Assembly (NCBI RefSeq): GCF_001724605.1
Contig: NZ_MEEX01000023.1
Location: 1 to 64,000 of the forward strand
DNA: 64,000 bases
Source: Phenylobacterium sp. SCN 70-31
GTDB lineage: Bacteria > Pseudomonadota > Alphaproteobacteria > Caulobacterales > Caulobacteraceae
Direction: 5' to 3'
Part shown: positions 8,613 to 20,240 of the stretch, in pieces
Position numbering within the stretch: position 1 is the stretch's first letter
How the letters are laid out: the number at the start of each line of letters is the position of its first letter
Position numbers and translations under genes: made by a program
Notes under the pieces: model-generated
What the model was told of the DNA's origin: nothing
Database searches by the model: none
Seen by the model: only the letters and a program-made list of their open reading frames with translations

Positions 8613-9581
8613 ATGCCCGCCTCCAGAGCGCCCTATACGCCGGCCGACATCGCCCGCCTCAAGCCCCGCGTCGTCGGCGCCCTGGCCGCGGGGGAGAGCC
8701 TCGACGACGTCGCCGCCCTGCCCGACATGCCCTCGCGCCCCACCCTCCGCAAATGGGCGCGCGACGACCCGGCCTTCGCCCAGGCGCTGGCCGACTCCCG
8801 CGAGGTCGCCGCCGAACGGCCGCGCTTCCCGTTCGACGCCCATGTGGCCGCGGCCTTCCTCGCCCACGTGCGCGAAGGCCGGCCGGTCGCCTGGCTGCTG
8901 CGCCGGCCCGACATGCCCCATCGCCGCCGGCTCGACGCCTGGAAGGCCGCCCGGCCCGACTTCGCCGCCGCCTTCTCCGAAGCCAAGGCCCTGGCCGACG
9001 GCGAGCGCCGTCGCCTCGGCCTCGTCCACGATCCGGGCCGCGCCGACGACCGGCCGGCCCGCCGCCGCCGCTCGCGCATGACCCACGGCGAGGCGGCGTC
9101 CGACCGGGTGATCCTGGCCCTGATCCGCGGCGCCACCCTGCCCGAGCTGACCCGCCGCCCCGACATGCCCACGATGAAGGCCCTGCGCCGCTGGCGCCGC
9201 GAGGTCGAGGGCTTCGACGGCGCCGTCCGGCTGGCCCTGGCCCACGGCCGTCGGGCCCGGGGCGCCGCCCGCGCCCGCGCCGCCTGCTCGCCCCGGGTCG
9301 TCGCCGACGTCGTCCGGGCGATCCTGGACGGCGCCTCGCTCCACAGCCTGGGCCGGCGGCCGGACATGCCCGGCCGCACGACGCTCTACGCCTGGGTCGG
9401 CGCCCATCCCGACTTCGCCACGGCCGTCGCCCGCGCGTCCCGCCTGCGCGACGAGCGCCTCCTCGACGAGGCCCAAACCCTCGCCGAACACGCCCTCGAC
9501 CCCGGCGCCCGAAAGGCCGCCCGCGTCCGCCTGAAGCGCCTCGGCCAGAACACCCCTCACCCCGGCCAGCGCCGGCGGTAG
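8613..9581 (+). CDS. protein with four terminase-small-subunit-like HTH repeats
   Basis: The 322-residue, Arg/Ala-rich protein contains four copies of a helix-turn-helix-like unit. Each has PDMP, then Trp 11 residues after the first Pro, then Phe 7 residues later: PDMP at 37, 99, 183 and 250; Trp at 48, 110, 194 and 261; Phe at 55, 117, 201 and 268. The unit and the C-terminal segment (ARASRLRDERLLDEAQTLAE) resemble the DNA-binding region of phage small terminase subunits, which normally have one copy. The acidic/basic balance and HTH shape suggest nucleic acid binding, but this is inference. It is divergent from the exported-protein gene. The start has no strong ribosome site; the next ATG would remove the first repeat. 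Confidence 0.75.
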   Translation: MPASRAPYTPADIARLKPRVVGALAAGESLDDVAALPDMPSRPTLRKWARDDPAFAQALADSREVAAERPRFPFDAHVAAAFLAHVREGRPVAWLLRRPDMPHRRRLDAWKAARPDFAAAFSEAKALADGERRRLGLVHDPGRADDRPARRRRSRMTHGEAASDRVILALIRGATLPELTRRPDMPTMKALRRWRREVEGFDGAVRLALAHGRRARGAARARAACSPRVVADVVRAILDGASLHSLGRRPDMPGRTTLYAWVGAHPDFATAVARASRLRDERLLDEAQTLAEHALDPGARKAARVRLKRLGQNTPHPGQRRR

Positions 9582-9670
9582 GCGCCGGCCCTTTACGGCC
9601 CGTTCACGCCATCGCCGCAATGGTCGTCATGCGCGTGAATAACAAGAGATACACGCATAGGGGGAAATCC

Positions 9671-10867
9671 ATGACCGGCGTCGAAGTCGTGCTGGTGGTG
9701 GGCAGCCTGTTCGCCGCCGGCTACGCGATCATCGCCGCCGCCAACGCCTCCCAGCGCGCGGCCCTCTGGTTCGCCCTCAGCTACCTGATCGGCATGCTGG
9801 CGCCGGTCAGCGACATCCTGGGCCCCGTCCTCGGCGCCTCCGAGCTGGGCGAGGTGCTCAGCTACTCGGCCTTCCTGCTGGCCTCGCTCTCCATTTCCGC
9901 CAGCCTCGCCATCTTCCATCGCCGCCGGCCGCCCTGGGCCGCCATCCTCGCGATCCTGGTCTACGGCCTGGGCGTCCGCGCCTGGATCTGGGAGCACGAG
10001 CGCGACACGGCCGCCTATGGCTTCGCGTATCAGTCGGCCTACGTCCTGGCCTCGCTCCTGGCGGCCCGGACGACGCTCGCCATCGACCGGCGCGGCCCCC
10101 TGCACCTGGCGCTGGCCGCCGTCTTCGTCGTGGTCTCGGCCCACTTCCTGCTCAAGCCGTTCGCGGCCATGACCTTCGGCTCGGGCCGAACGTTCGCCGA
10201 CTACACCAAGACCACCTACGCCATGATCTCCCAGTCCAGCTCGGGCATCCTGCTGGTGGCCGCCGGCCTCCTGCTGCTGCTGATCGTGGCCCAGAAGGCG
10301 ATCACCGAGTCCCAGCTCGCCTCCGAAACCGACCCCCTGTCGGGCCTCGCCAACCGCCGCGGGTTCGACCGCCGGGCCGAGGCCGCGCTGGCCCGCGCCC
10401 GGCGCACGGGCCTGCCGATGGCGGTGGCCCTCTTCGACCTCGACCACTTCAAGCGCGTCAACGACACCTTCGGCCACGCCACGGGCGACGCGGTGATCGC
10501 CGGCTTCGCGGCCGTCCTGCGCGACACCGCCCCCGGCGCCGCCATCACCGCCCGCCAGGGCGGCGAGGAGTTCGCCATGCTGATCGAGGGCGCCACCGCC
10601 GGAACCGCCTGGCTCGCCGCCGAGGGCGTCCGCATCCGCACCGCCCTCGGCTTGGGCGGTGGGGGTCTGGGCGGCGGGGATCTGGGCGAGGGCCTGCCCG
10701 CCATGACCGTCAGCGCCGGCGTCGCCCAGCTCCGCCCCGGCGAAAGCCTCTCCGACCTGCTGCGCCGCGCCGACCAGGCCACCTACGACGCCAAGCACGC
10801 CGGCCGCGACCGCATCTGCCTCGCCCCCGACGCCCCGCCCCCCGCCGCGATCCGCCTCGTCGGCTGA
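9671..10867 (+). CDS. membrane-bound diguanylate cyclase (GGDEF domain)
   Basis: The 398-residue protein has about six or seven membrane segments in its first 210 residues, then a GGDEF domain (DPLSGLANRRGFD at about 221, FDLDHFKRVNDTFGH at about 255, active-site GGEEF at 297-301). This makes cyclic di-GMP from GTP. The upstream inhibitory RxxD site is absent (PGAA at the expected position), so product feedback through the I-site is unlikely. A Gly-rich insertion of about 13 residues follows at about 330. The ATG has AGGGGGAAA upstream. It is followed by tandem hairpin repeats. Confidence 0.92.
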   Translation: MTGVEVVLVVGSLFAAGYAIIAAANASQRAALWFALSYLIGMLAPVSDILGPVLGASELGEVLSYSAFLLASLSISASLAIFHRRRPPWAAILAILVYGLGVRAWIWEHERDTAAYGFAYQSAYVLASLLAARTTLAIDRRGPLHLALAAVFVVVSAHFLLKPFAAMTFGSGRTFADYTKTTYAMISQSSSGILLVAAGLLLLLIVAQKAITESQLASETDPLSGLANRRGFDRRAEAALARARRTGLPMAVALFDLDHFKRVNDTFGHATGDAVIAGFAAVLRDTAPGAAITARQGGEEFAMLIEGATAGTAWLAAEGVRIRTALGLGGGGLGGGDLGEGLPAMTVSAGVAQLRPGESLSDLLRRADQATYDAKHAGRDRICLAPDAPPPAAIRLVG

Positions 10868-10912
10868 GACGCGACGCGCCCGGGCGACCGCGACAGGCGA
10901 AACCCGCACGGT

Positions 10913-10959
10913 CCTCCCCCGCAAGCGGGGGAGGTGGCGCCCCGGACAAGGTCCGGGGC
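10913..10959. repeat. two tandem REP-like hairpins after the GGDEF gene
   Basis: The first hairpin has a 10-bp stem (CCTCCCCCGC / GCGGGGGAGG) with an AA loop; the second has a 9-bp stem (GCCCCGGAC / GTCCGGGGC) with an AAG loop. There is no T-run, so they may be a dispersed intergenic repeat that also stabilises or ends the transcript. CT-rich and GA-rich arms similar to the first recur near 14220, 15770, 38545 and 38760. Confidence 0.75.
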
Positions 10960-11136
10960 GACGGAGGGGGCGCAAGAGACCGAGGACTGGGCTGTACGGG
11001 GGAGATCAGGCAGATCGCCCTCGGCCGCCCGCGCCACAATCTCGGCGTTCCTCGCCGCAAAGTGAGGCCGCCCAACAACCTTGACGTTAAGCTCTGCCGA
11101 GAGAACGCTGCCAGTTATCATGCAAGGGGGGAGAAG

Positions 11137-11907
11137 ATGGCCAAACTACCGAAGAAATACTGCGACCGCGTCCTGGCGACGCTGAAGCGCTATCAGGGAA
11201 TCGTGACCTCGCACCGTTCGCGCGACGTGTCCGAGGCCGACACCGTTACCGTGGTCAAAGATGTCCTCGCCGACGTGTTCGGCTACGATAAATACACCGA
11301 ACTCACCAGCGAACATCAGATTCGCGGCACCTACTGCGATCTGGCGATTCAGATCGAAGGCAAGGTTCGTTTTCTCATCGAAGTGAAGAGCGCCGGCAGT
11401 ACGCTCAACGACAATCACTTGCGGCAAGCCGTCAACTACGGCGCCCACAAGGGTATCGAGTGGATCATCCTGACCAACGGCTTCGAATGGCGATTCTACA
11501 AAGTCCTCTTTGAACAACCCATCTCATGGGACGAGATCACCCGCTTCAACCTTCCCGACATGAGCCCCCGATCCCAGGCGGACCTCGAACGCCTCTTCCT
11601 ACTCGCGCGCGAAGGCCTGCCGGTGGACGCAATCAACGCCTATCACCAGCATCAGCAGGTGGTGAATCAGTTCTCCATCGCCCAGCTTCTTCTCTCCGAA
11701 CCCCTGCTCAATTCGGTGCGCAGGGAGTTGCGCCGCCTCTTCCCCGACCTCCGCGTGGATAACGGCGACATTTCGGACCTGCTGGTGAATACCGTCCTCA
11801 AGCGCGAGGTCGTGGACGGCGACAAGGCCGACGACGCCAAAGTGCGGATCAGGAAAGCCGAACAGCGCCTTCAGCGAGCGGCGAAGAAGGCGGCCGAAGC
11901 CGCCTAG
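11137..11907 (+). CDS. HsdR N-terminal-like (type I restriction R subunit N-domain) nuclease-fold protein
   Basis: This 256-residue protein resembles the isolated nuclease domain of type I restriction R subunits. It has a PD-(D/E)XK core: Asp68 (GTYCDLAIQ), then IEVK (Glu82, Lys84) and Gln97 in LRQAVNY, followed by WIILTNGFEWRFYK. No helicase part, and no modification or specificity subunit, is nearby. By eye it is lower in GC than its neighbours, which suggests acquisition. The ATG at 11137 has GGGGGGAG 5 nt upstream; an upstream in-frame start lacks this. It overlaps the convergent nuclease-like gene by 59 nt. Activity is not proven. Confidence 0.8.
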   Translation: MAKLPKKYCDRVLATLKRYQGIVTSHRSRDVSEADTVTVVKDVLADVFGYDKYTELTSEHQIRGTYCDLAIQIEGKVRFLIEVKSAGSTLNDNHLRQAVNYGAHKGIEWIILTNGFEWRFYKVLFEQPISWDEITRFNLPDMSPRSQADLERLFLLAREGLPVDAINAYHQHQQVVNQFSIAQLLLSEPLLNSVRRELRRLFPDLRVDNGDISDLLVNTVLKREVVDGDKADDAKVRIRKAEQRLQRAAKKAAEAA

Positions 11908-12442
11908 CCCGCTCCTCCCTGAGCGCTTCGACAGCCGCCACCGCGCCTGCGAGATCGAGAGGCTGTGCGTCCGCCTTGAGCCGCGCGAGCGACAGGCTCT
12001 TGCCCGACGGCAGGTCCTCCGTGCGCACGACGAAGAACCGCCATTGCCCGGGATCGCGGTGATCGGCGGTGTCGTCTGTCACCGGGTGGTAGGCGAAGAC
12101 GTAGATATGCGCGTGCCGTCCGACGCCCCGAAACCATGTCGCACCTTCCCACCACCCGGTTCGCTCGCGGATGTCGAAGGTCGGTTGCGCCGGACGACGC
12201 GGCGCCGGCCAGGTCTGCCGGGCCGCGGACTGCTTCACCTCCAGGCGGGTTCCGTCGTCGTGCGAGAGGTCCCACCCGGCCCAGTCCTCGCCGCAGCAGG
12301 TCCACCCAGCAGGTAGCGACAGCGCCATGATCGTCTCCACCACCATCGAACGCAGATGGTTGCTGACGAGCGGTCGACCGAAGGCGCGGGCGCTGACGTC
12401 CGAGACGACATCAGCCGCCGCCGGGATCATCGACTTGCTCAT
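11849..12442 (-). CDS. unknown protein with PD-(D/E)XK-like motif
   Basis: The 197-residue protein is not a family I can name. It has Glu36 in a helix (VVETIMAL), then GWDLSHDDGTRLEVKQS with Asp58, Glu68 and Lys70, which matches the E...D...ExK order of PD-(D/E)XK nucleases; a beta-strand-like HIYVFAYHP and WRFFVVR follow. The ATG has GGAGAG upstream; the frame extends further upstream without support. It overlaps the 3' end of the HsdR-like gene and runs against it. It may be a restriction or DNA-repair nuclease, or a decayed relative. Confidence 0.65.
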   Translation of the reverse strand: MSKSMIPAAADVVSDVSARAFGRPLVSNHLRSMVVETIMALSLPAGWTCCGEDWAGWDLSHDDGTRLEVKQSAARQTWPAPRRPAQPTFDIRERTGWWEGATWFRGVGRHAHIYVFAYHPVTDDTADHRDPGQWRFFVVRTEDLPSGKSLSLARLKADAQPLDLAGAVAAVEALREERARRLRPPSSPLAEGAVRLS

Positions 12443-12511
12443 GCATTTCTCTCCGGTATCGGGAAGCGTCGCCAGAGCCCCCGCCCATCGGGCATGTCGA
12501 CGCCCCCGCCG

Positions 12512-12539
12512 TTGACTCCGCCCCCGCCCTCTGTATAAC
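12512..12539 (+). promoter_or_regulatory. housekeeping-type promoter of rplU-rpmA
   Basis: TTGACT (12512-12517) and TATAAC (12534-12539) are separated by 16 nt, a good match to a primary sigma factor promoter. It points at rplU and would give a leader of about 70 nt. Confidence 0.7.
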
Positions 12540-12552
12540 CGCGCCTCCTCGT

Positions 12553-12571
12553 CCCCGGGCCCGTCCCGGGG
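12553..12571 (+). promoter_or_regulatory. hairpin in the rplU leader
   Basis: A 7-bp stem (CCCCGGG / CCCGGGG) with a CCCGT loop lies just after the predicted transcription start and 45 nt before the rplU ATG. It could be a ribosomal-protein leader element or only a 5' stabilising hairpin. Confidence 0.4.
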
Positions 12572-12616
12572 GCGCGAACACGCTTTCAATCAAGAAGAAA
12601 TACAAAGGCGCGAACG

Positions 12617-13216
12617 ATGTACGCGGTGATCAAGACCGGCGGCAAGCAGTACCGGGTCCAGCCCGGCGACCTGCTGGTGGTCGAAAAGCTCGATGGCGAA
12701 CCCGGCGCGGATGTCGCGTTCGGCGAAGTTCTGATGCTGGGCGACGGCGAGGCCGTCACCGTGGGCGCCCCGACCGTGGCCGGCGCCTCGGTGGCCGCGA
12801 CCCTGATCGAGACCCGCAAGGGCGACAAGGTGAAGATCTTCAAGAAGATCCGTCGCCAGGGCTATCGCCGCACCCGCGGCCACCGCCAGCACGAGACGGT
12901 CCTGCGCGTCATCGGCATCACCGCCGACGGCAAGGAGACCAAGTGGGACGGCAAGGTCGACCTGACCACCAAGGCCGAGCTCGACGCCCGCGCCCGTGGC
13001 CTGGACTTCGCCACCCTCAACAAGTCCAAGAAGGCCCTGAAGGCCGAGGCCGCCGCGGAAGCGGCGCCGGCCCCCAAGGCCAAGGCCGCGCCGAAGAAGG
13101 CCGCCGCCAAGGCCGACGCTCCGGAAGCCGCCCCCCCGGCGGACGCCGAGGCCAAGGCCGCCAAGAAGCCCGCCGCCAAGAAGGCGGCCGCCCCGAAGGA
13201 CGACGCCGCCGAGTAA
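12617..13216 (+). CDS. rplU: 50S ribosomal protein L21
   Basis: The first 103 residues or so are a standard L21 (MYAVIKTGGKQYRV start, FKKIRRQGYRRTRGHRQ near residue 75-90), which binds 23S rRNA in the large subunit. The rest, to residue 199, is an extension of Ala/Lys/Pro-rich low-complexity sequence after a short LDFATLNKSKKALK segment, as in Caulobacterales L21. It is first in an operon with rpmA, 34 nt apart, behind a clear promoter. AAAGG lies upstream of the ATG. Confidence 0.97.
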   Translation: MYAVIKTGGKQYRVQPGDLLVVEKLDGEPGADVAFGEVLMLGDGEAVTVGAPTVAGASVAATLIETRKGDKVKIFKKIRRQGYRRTRGHRQHETVLRVIGITADGKETKWDGKVDLTTKAELDARARGLDFATLNKSKKALKAEAAAEAAPAPKAKAAPKKAAAKADAPEAAPPADAEAKAAKKPAAKKAAAPKDDAAE

Positions 13217-13250
13217 TCGGGCGGCGAACAGGTAAGGACAGGAGCACACC

Positions 13251-13529
13251 ATGGCTCACAAGAAATCCGGCGGCTCCTCGCGCAACGGGCGCGACTCCGC
13301 GGGCCGCCGTCTCGGCGTGAAGAAGTTCGGCGGCGAGGCGATCAACGCCGGCAGCATCATCGTGCGCCAGCGCGGCACCAAGTTCTGGCCGGGCGAGAAC
13401 GTAGGGATGGGCAAGGACCATACCCTCTTCGCCCTCGTCACCGGCGCGGTGAAATTCGTCACCAAAGCCAAGAACCGCACCTACGCCACCGTGGTGCCGG
13501 CCAACGAGAAGGCGATCGCAGCCGAATAG
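13251..13529 (+). CDS. rpmA: 50S ribosomal protein L27
   Basis: The 92-residue protein starts [16 protein letters not shown] and has GVKKFGGE and [15 protein letters not shown], the complete L27 signature, with the N-terminal tail that reaches the peptidyl-transferase centre. It directly follows rplU, with AAGGACAGGAG before the ATG, and is followed by a strong hairpin terminator. The length is normal. Confidence 0.98.
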   Translation: MAHKKSGGSSRNGRDSAGRRLGVKKFGGEAINAGSIIVRQRGTKFWPGENVGMGKDHTLFALVTGAVKFVTKAKNRTYATVVPANEKAIAAE

Positions 13530-13593
13530 GCGGAACCCTCTCTCAACCGGTTCCGCCCTGTCGAACAAGGCGAACCGGACAAGACGACCTTTC

Positions 13594-13632
13594 GCGGGGA
13601 GTCCGGTCAGCCGGGCTCCCCGCTGTCGTTTT
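13594..13632 (+). terminator. terminator after rpmA
   Basis: An 8-bp outer stem (GCGGGGAG at 13594-13601 with CTCCCCGC at 13616-13623) encloses an inner CCGG-TCAG-CCGG stem and is followed within 6 nt by TTTT. It lies 64 nt past the rpmA stop codon. Confidence 0.75.
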
Positions 13633-13674
13633 GGGCCTCGCGCGCGACCGCGAGAGGCCGGGAGGTAGAAGAAG

Positions 13675-14208
13675 ATGTGCGCTCTGGACGTGAGGCCCGC
13701 GATAGGGACCGACCGCCTGATCCTGCGGGGCCTGACCCGCGCCGACGCCCCCGCGCTCGCCGAACTGGCGAACGACCCGGGCGTGGTCGGCATGACCTCG
13801 CAGATGCCCCACCCGTACGCTCCGGCGGACGCCGAGGGGTTCATCGACCGGGCCCGTCGCGCCGATCCGCGCGTCGAGGCCAACTTCGCCGTCGAGCATC
13901 GCCAGTTCGGCCTCGTCGGCGTGCTGGCGTTCGACGAGATGGCGCCCGGCAAGGCCGAGGTCGGCTACTGGCTGGGCCGCCCCTTCTGGGGCCGCGGCTA
14001 CGCCACCGAGGCTCTGACCGCAGCCCTGCGCTGGGCGCGGGCCGACTGGCGCCGCAACGTGGTGTGGGCCGGCCACTTCGCCGACAACCGCGCCTCGGGC
14101 CAGGTGCTGGTGAAGGCCGGCTTCCTCTACACCGGCGACGTCGAATGGCGCCCCAGCGCCGCCCGCGGCGAGCCTGTCCCCACCCGCATGATGGTCTGGC
14201 TGGCGTAG
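13675..14208 (+). CDS. GNAT family N-acetyltransferase (RimJ/RimL-like)
   Basis: The 177-residue protein has the RimJ/RimL layout: TDRLILRGLTRADAPALAEL at the N-terminus, VGYWLGRPFWGRGYATEA (acetyl-CoA binding, about residues 100-117) and the late FADNRASGQVLVKAGF. It would acetylate an amine or a protein N-terminus; the substrate is unknown. It sits between rpmA and obgE, where a GNAT gene is common in this group. The last 48 nt of the gene, including the stop codon, recur 1.55 kb downstream, beyond the serine protease gene. Confidence 0.9.
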   Translation: MCALDVRPAIGTDRLILRGLTRADAPALAELANDPGVVGMTSQMPHPYAPADAEGFIDRARRADPRVEANFAVEHRQFGLVGVLAFDEMAPGKAEVGYWLGRPFWGRGYATEALTAALRWARADWRRNVVWAGHFADNRASGQVLVKAGFLYTGDVEWRPSAARGEPVPTRMMVWLA

Positions 14209-14280
14209 GGACAGCCCCCTCCTCCCCCACGGGGGGAGGGGGACCGCCGAAGGCGGTGGAGGGGGGCCAGCCGCGAAACG
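14161..14280 (+). repeat. direct repeat, left copy (GNAT 3' end plus intergenic repeat)
   Basis: About 120 bp starting inside the GNAT gene and running past its stop into a CT/GA-rich inverted repeat is repeated at 15707-15831. In the first 52 bp only two positions differ. The copy here is part of the intact GNAT gene. Confidence 0.85.
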
Positions 14281-14408
14281 TCTTGAGTGGCAACTTACTT
14301 GACTCAGTGACTCGCAAAATGAAGCCATACTAGGGAAGCTCAAATACAGTCGTGGACTCCAGACTCGGCAGCATGCCGCGTTGGTTGATCTCACCAGGCG
14401 AAACGCTC

Positions 14409-18620
<4,212 letters not shown>

Positions 18621-18662
18621 CGGCGCGGCCCGCACGCGCGTACTAAGGCTCAACCTGAGCAT

Positions 18663-20231
18663 ATGGGGTCCGGACGGGTGGACGACGGCGGCGGAACGAG
18701 GAACGCGGGGCGGCTGGAGGCGCTGGCGCCGGGCCAGGCGATTCCGTTCGGCGGCGACCGTGTGGCCTATGTGACGCCCGAGCTCTCGGCCGCGTTCCGG
18801 GCCGGCGACCGGCTGGTGGTGGTGCAGGACACCGGCGATCTCTTGCATATCCCCGCCGCCGAGCACGCCGCCGCCTCGGGCGCGGTCGCCCGCGCCGCCG
18901 ACGCCTTCGCCCGCATGGGCGAGGTGACCGACGCGGCCATCACCGCCTTCTTCGAGGCCTTCGCGCGCCGGCTGGAGGACGACGGCGCCTGGAGTCGCAT
19001 CGCCCAGGCCAACGCCGCCGACGTCGAGCGCGCCCGCGCCCGGGGCCGTTCCACCACCCGGTTGGCCGTCTCGGACGCCATGCGCCGGGACATGGCCGCG
19101 GGCCTTCGCGCCTGGCGCGACGCCGAGCCGCCGCGGGGCCGCAGGCTGGAGCGCGTGACGCACCAGGGCTGGACGGTCGATCAGCTCATGGCGCCGCTGG
19201 GCGTGGTGGGCTTCGTGTTCGAGGGGCGCCCCAACGTCTTCGCCGACGCCACCGGCGTGATCCGCGCGGGCAACACCGTGGTCTTCCGCATCGGCTCGGA
19301 CGCGCTGGGCACGGCGCGGGCCATCGTCGCCGAAGCGCTGGACCCCGCCCTCTCCGAGGCGGGGCTGCCGGAAGGCGCCGCCGTGCTGGTGGATTCGGCC
19401 GCCCACGCCGCCGGCTGGGCGATGTTCGCCGATCCGAAGCTGTCTCTGGCGGTGGCGCGCGGGTCGGGTCCCGCGGTCGCGCAACTCGGCGCCATCGCGC
19501 GCCAGGCCGGTACGCCGGTCAGCCTGCACGGCACGGGCGGCGCCTGGATCGTCGCGGACGGGACGGCGGACGCCGACCGCTTCTTCGCCGCGGTCTACCA
19601 CTCGCTGGATCGCAAGGTCTGCAACACGCTCAACTCCTGCTGCATCGTGGAGAGCCGCGCCGGCGATCTGCTGCCGGTGTTCCTCGAGGCGCTGGAGCGC
19701 GCGGGGGAACGCCGAAGGGGCTGCAAGCTGCACGTGGCCGAAGCGGATCTCGCCCGCCTCCCTGAAAGCTGGCGCGCCGCGCGGACCACCGTCGTCCGCG
19801 CCGAAGGCCCCGTGGAGGAATCTCTCGTCGATCCCATCGCCGACGCCGACCTGGGCCACGAGTGGGAATGGGAGGAGACCCCCGAGGTCAGCCTCAAGAT
19901 CGTGGCCGATGTGGACGAGGCGGTCGGCCTCTTCAACGCGCTCAGCCCCCGGTTCGCCGCCGCGCTGATCTCGCAGGACGAAGCCGCGCAGGCGCGGTTC
20001 TTCGCCACCATCGATGCGCCGTTCGTGGGCGACGGATTCACCCGCTGGGTCGACGGCCAATACGCCCTGAACCGGCCCGAACTGGGCCTGTCCAACTGGG
20101 AGAACGGTCGCCTGTTCGCCCGTGGCGGCGTGCTGGCCGGCGACGGCGTCTTCACGGTGCGCACGCGCGTGACCCAGGCCGACGTCCATCTGGACCGTGG
20201 CGACGCGCCGACCCCGCCGCGCGCCGGGTAG
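18663..20231 (+). CDS. divergent glutamate-5-semialdehyde dehydrogenase-like protein
   Basis: The 522-residue protein matches the ProA branch of the aldehyde dehydrogenases: PLGVVGFVFEGRPNVFADA, FRIGSDALGTARAI, and catalytic Cys in KVCNTLNS. It is about 100 residues longer than usual ProA, with an extra N-terminal part (about 1-90), and the C-terminal ARGPMG-type motif reads ARGGVLAG instead. Its place after proB supports gamma-glutamyl phosphate reduction, the second step of proline synthesis. It may however have shifted substrate. The ATG at 18663 lacks a strong ribosome site; a nearby GTG at 18678 is possible. Confidence 0.8.
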   Translation: MGSGRVDDGGGTRNAGRLEALAPGQAIPFGGDRVAYVTPELSAAFRAGDRLVVVQDTGDLLHIPAAEHAAASGAVARAADAFARMGEVTDAAITAFFEAFARRLEDDGAWSRIAQANAADVERARARGRSTTRLAVSDAMRRDMAAGLRAWRDAEPPRGRRLERVTHQGWTVDQLMAPLGVVGFVFEGRPNVFADATGVIRAGNTVVFRIGSDALGTARAIVAEALDPALSEAGLPEGAAVLVDSAAHAAGWAMFADPKLSLAVARGSGPAVAQLGAIARQAGTPVSLHGTGGAWIVADGTADADRFFAAVYHSLDRKVCNTLNSCCIVESRAGDLLPVFLEALERAGERRRGCKLHVAEADLARLPESWRAARTTVVRAEGPVEESLVDPIADADLGHEWEWEETPEVSLKIVADVDEAVGLFNALSPRFAAALISQDEAAQARFFATIDAPFVGDGFTRWVDGQYALNRPELGLSNWENGRLFARGGVLAGDGVFTVRTRVTQADVHLDRGDAPTPPRAG

Positions 20232-20240
20232 CCTGGGCGG

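Noticed and set aside
6279..9581. Intact prophage or phage tail-like particle locus
   Set aside because: Only a sheath gene and a terminase-like repeat protein are present; no tube, baseplate, capsid, portal, lysis or integrase genes were found in the window.
11137..12442. Complete restriction-modification system
   Set aside because: No methyltransferase, specificity subunit or helicase is present, so only nuclease-like proteins can be claimed.
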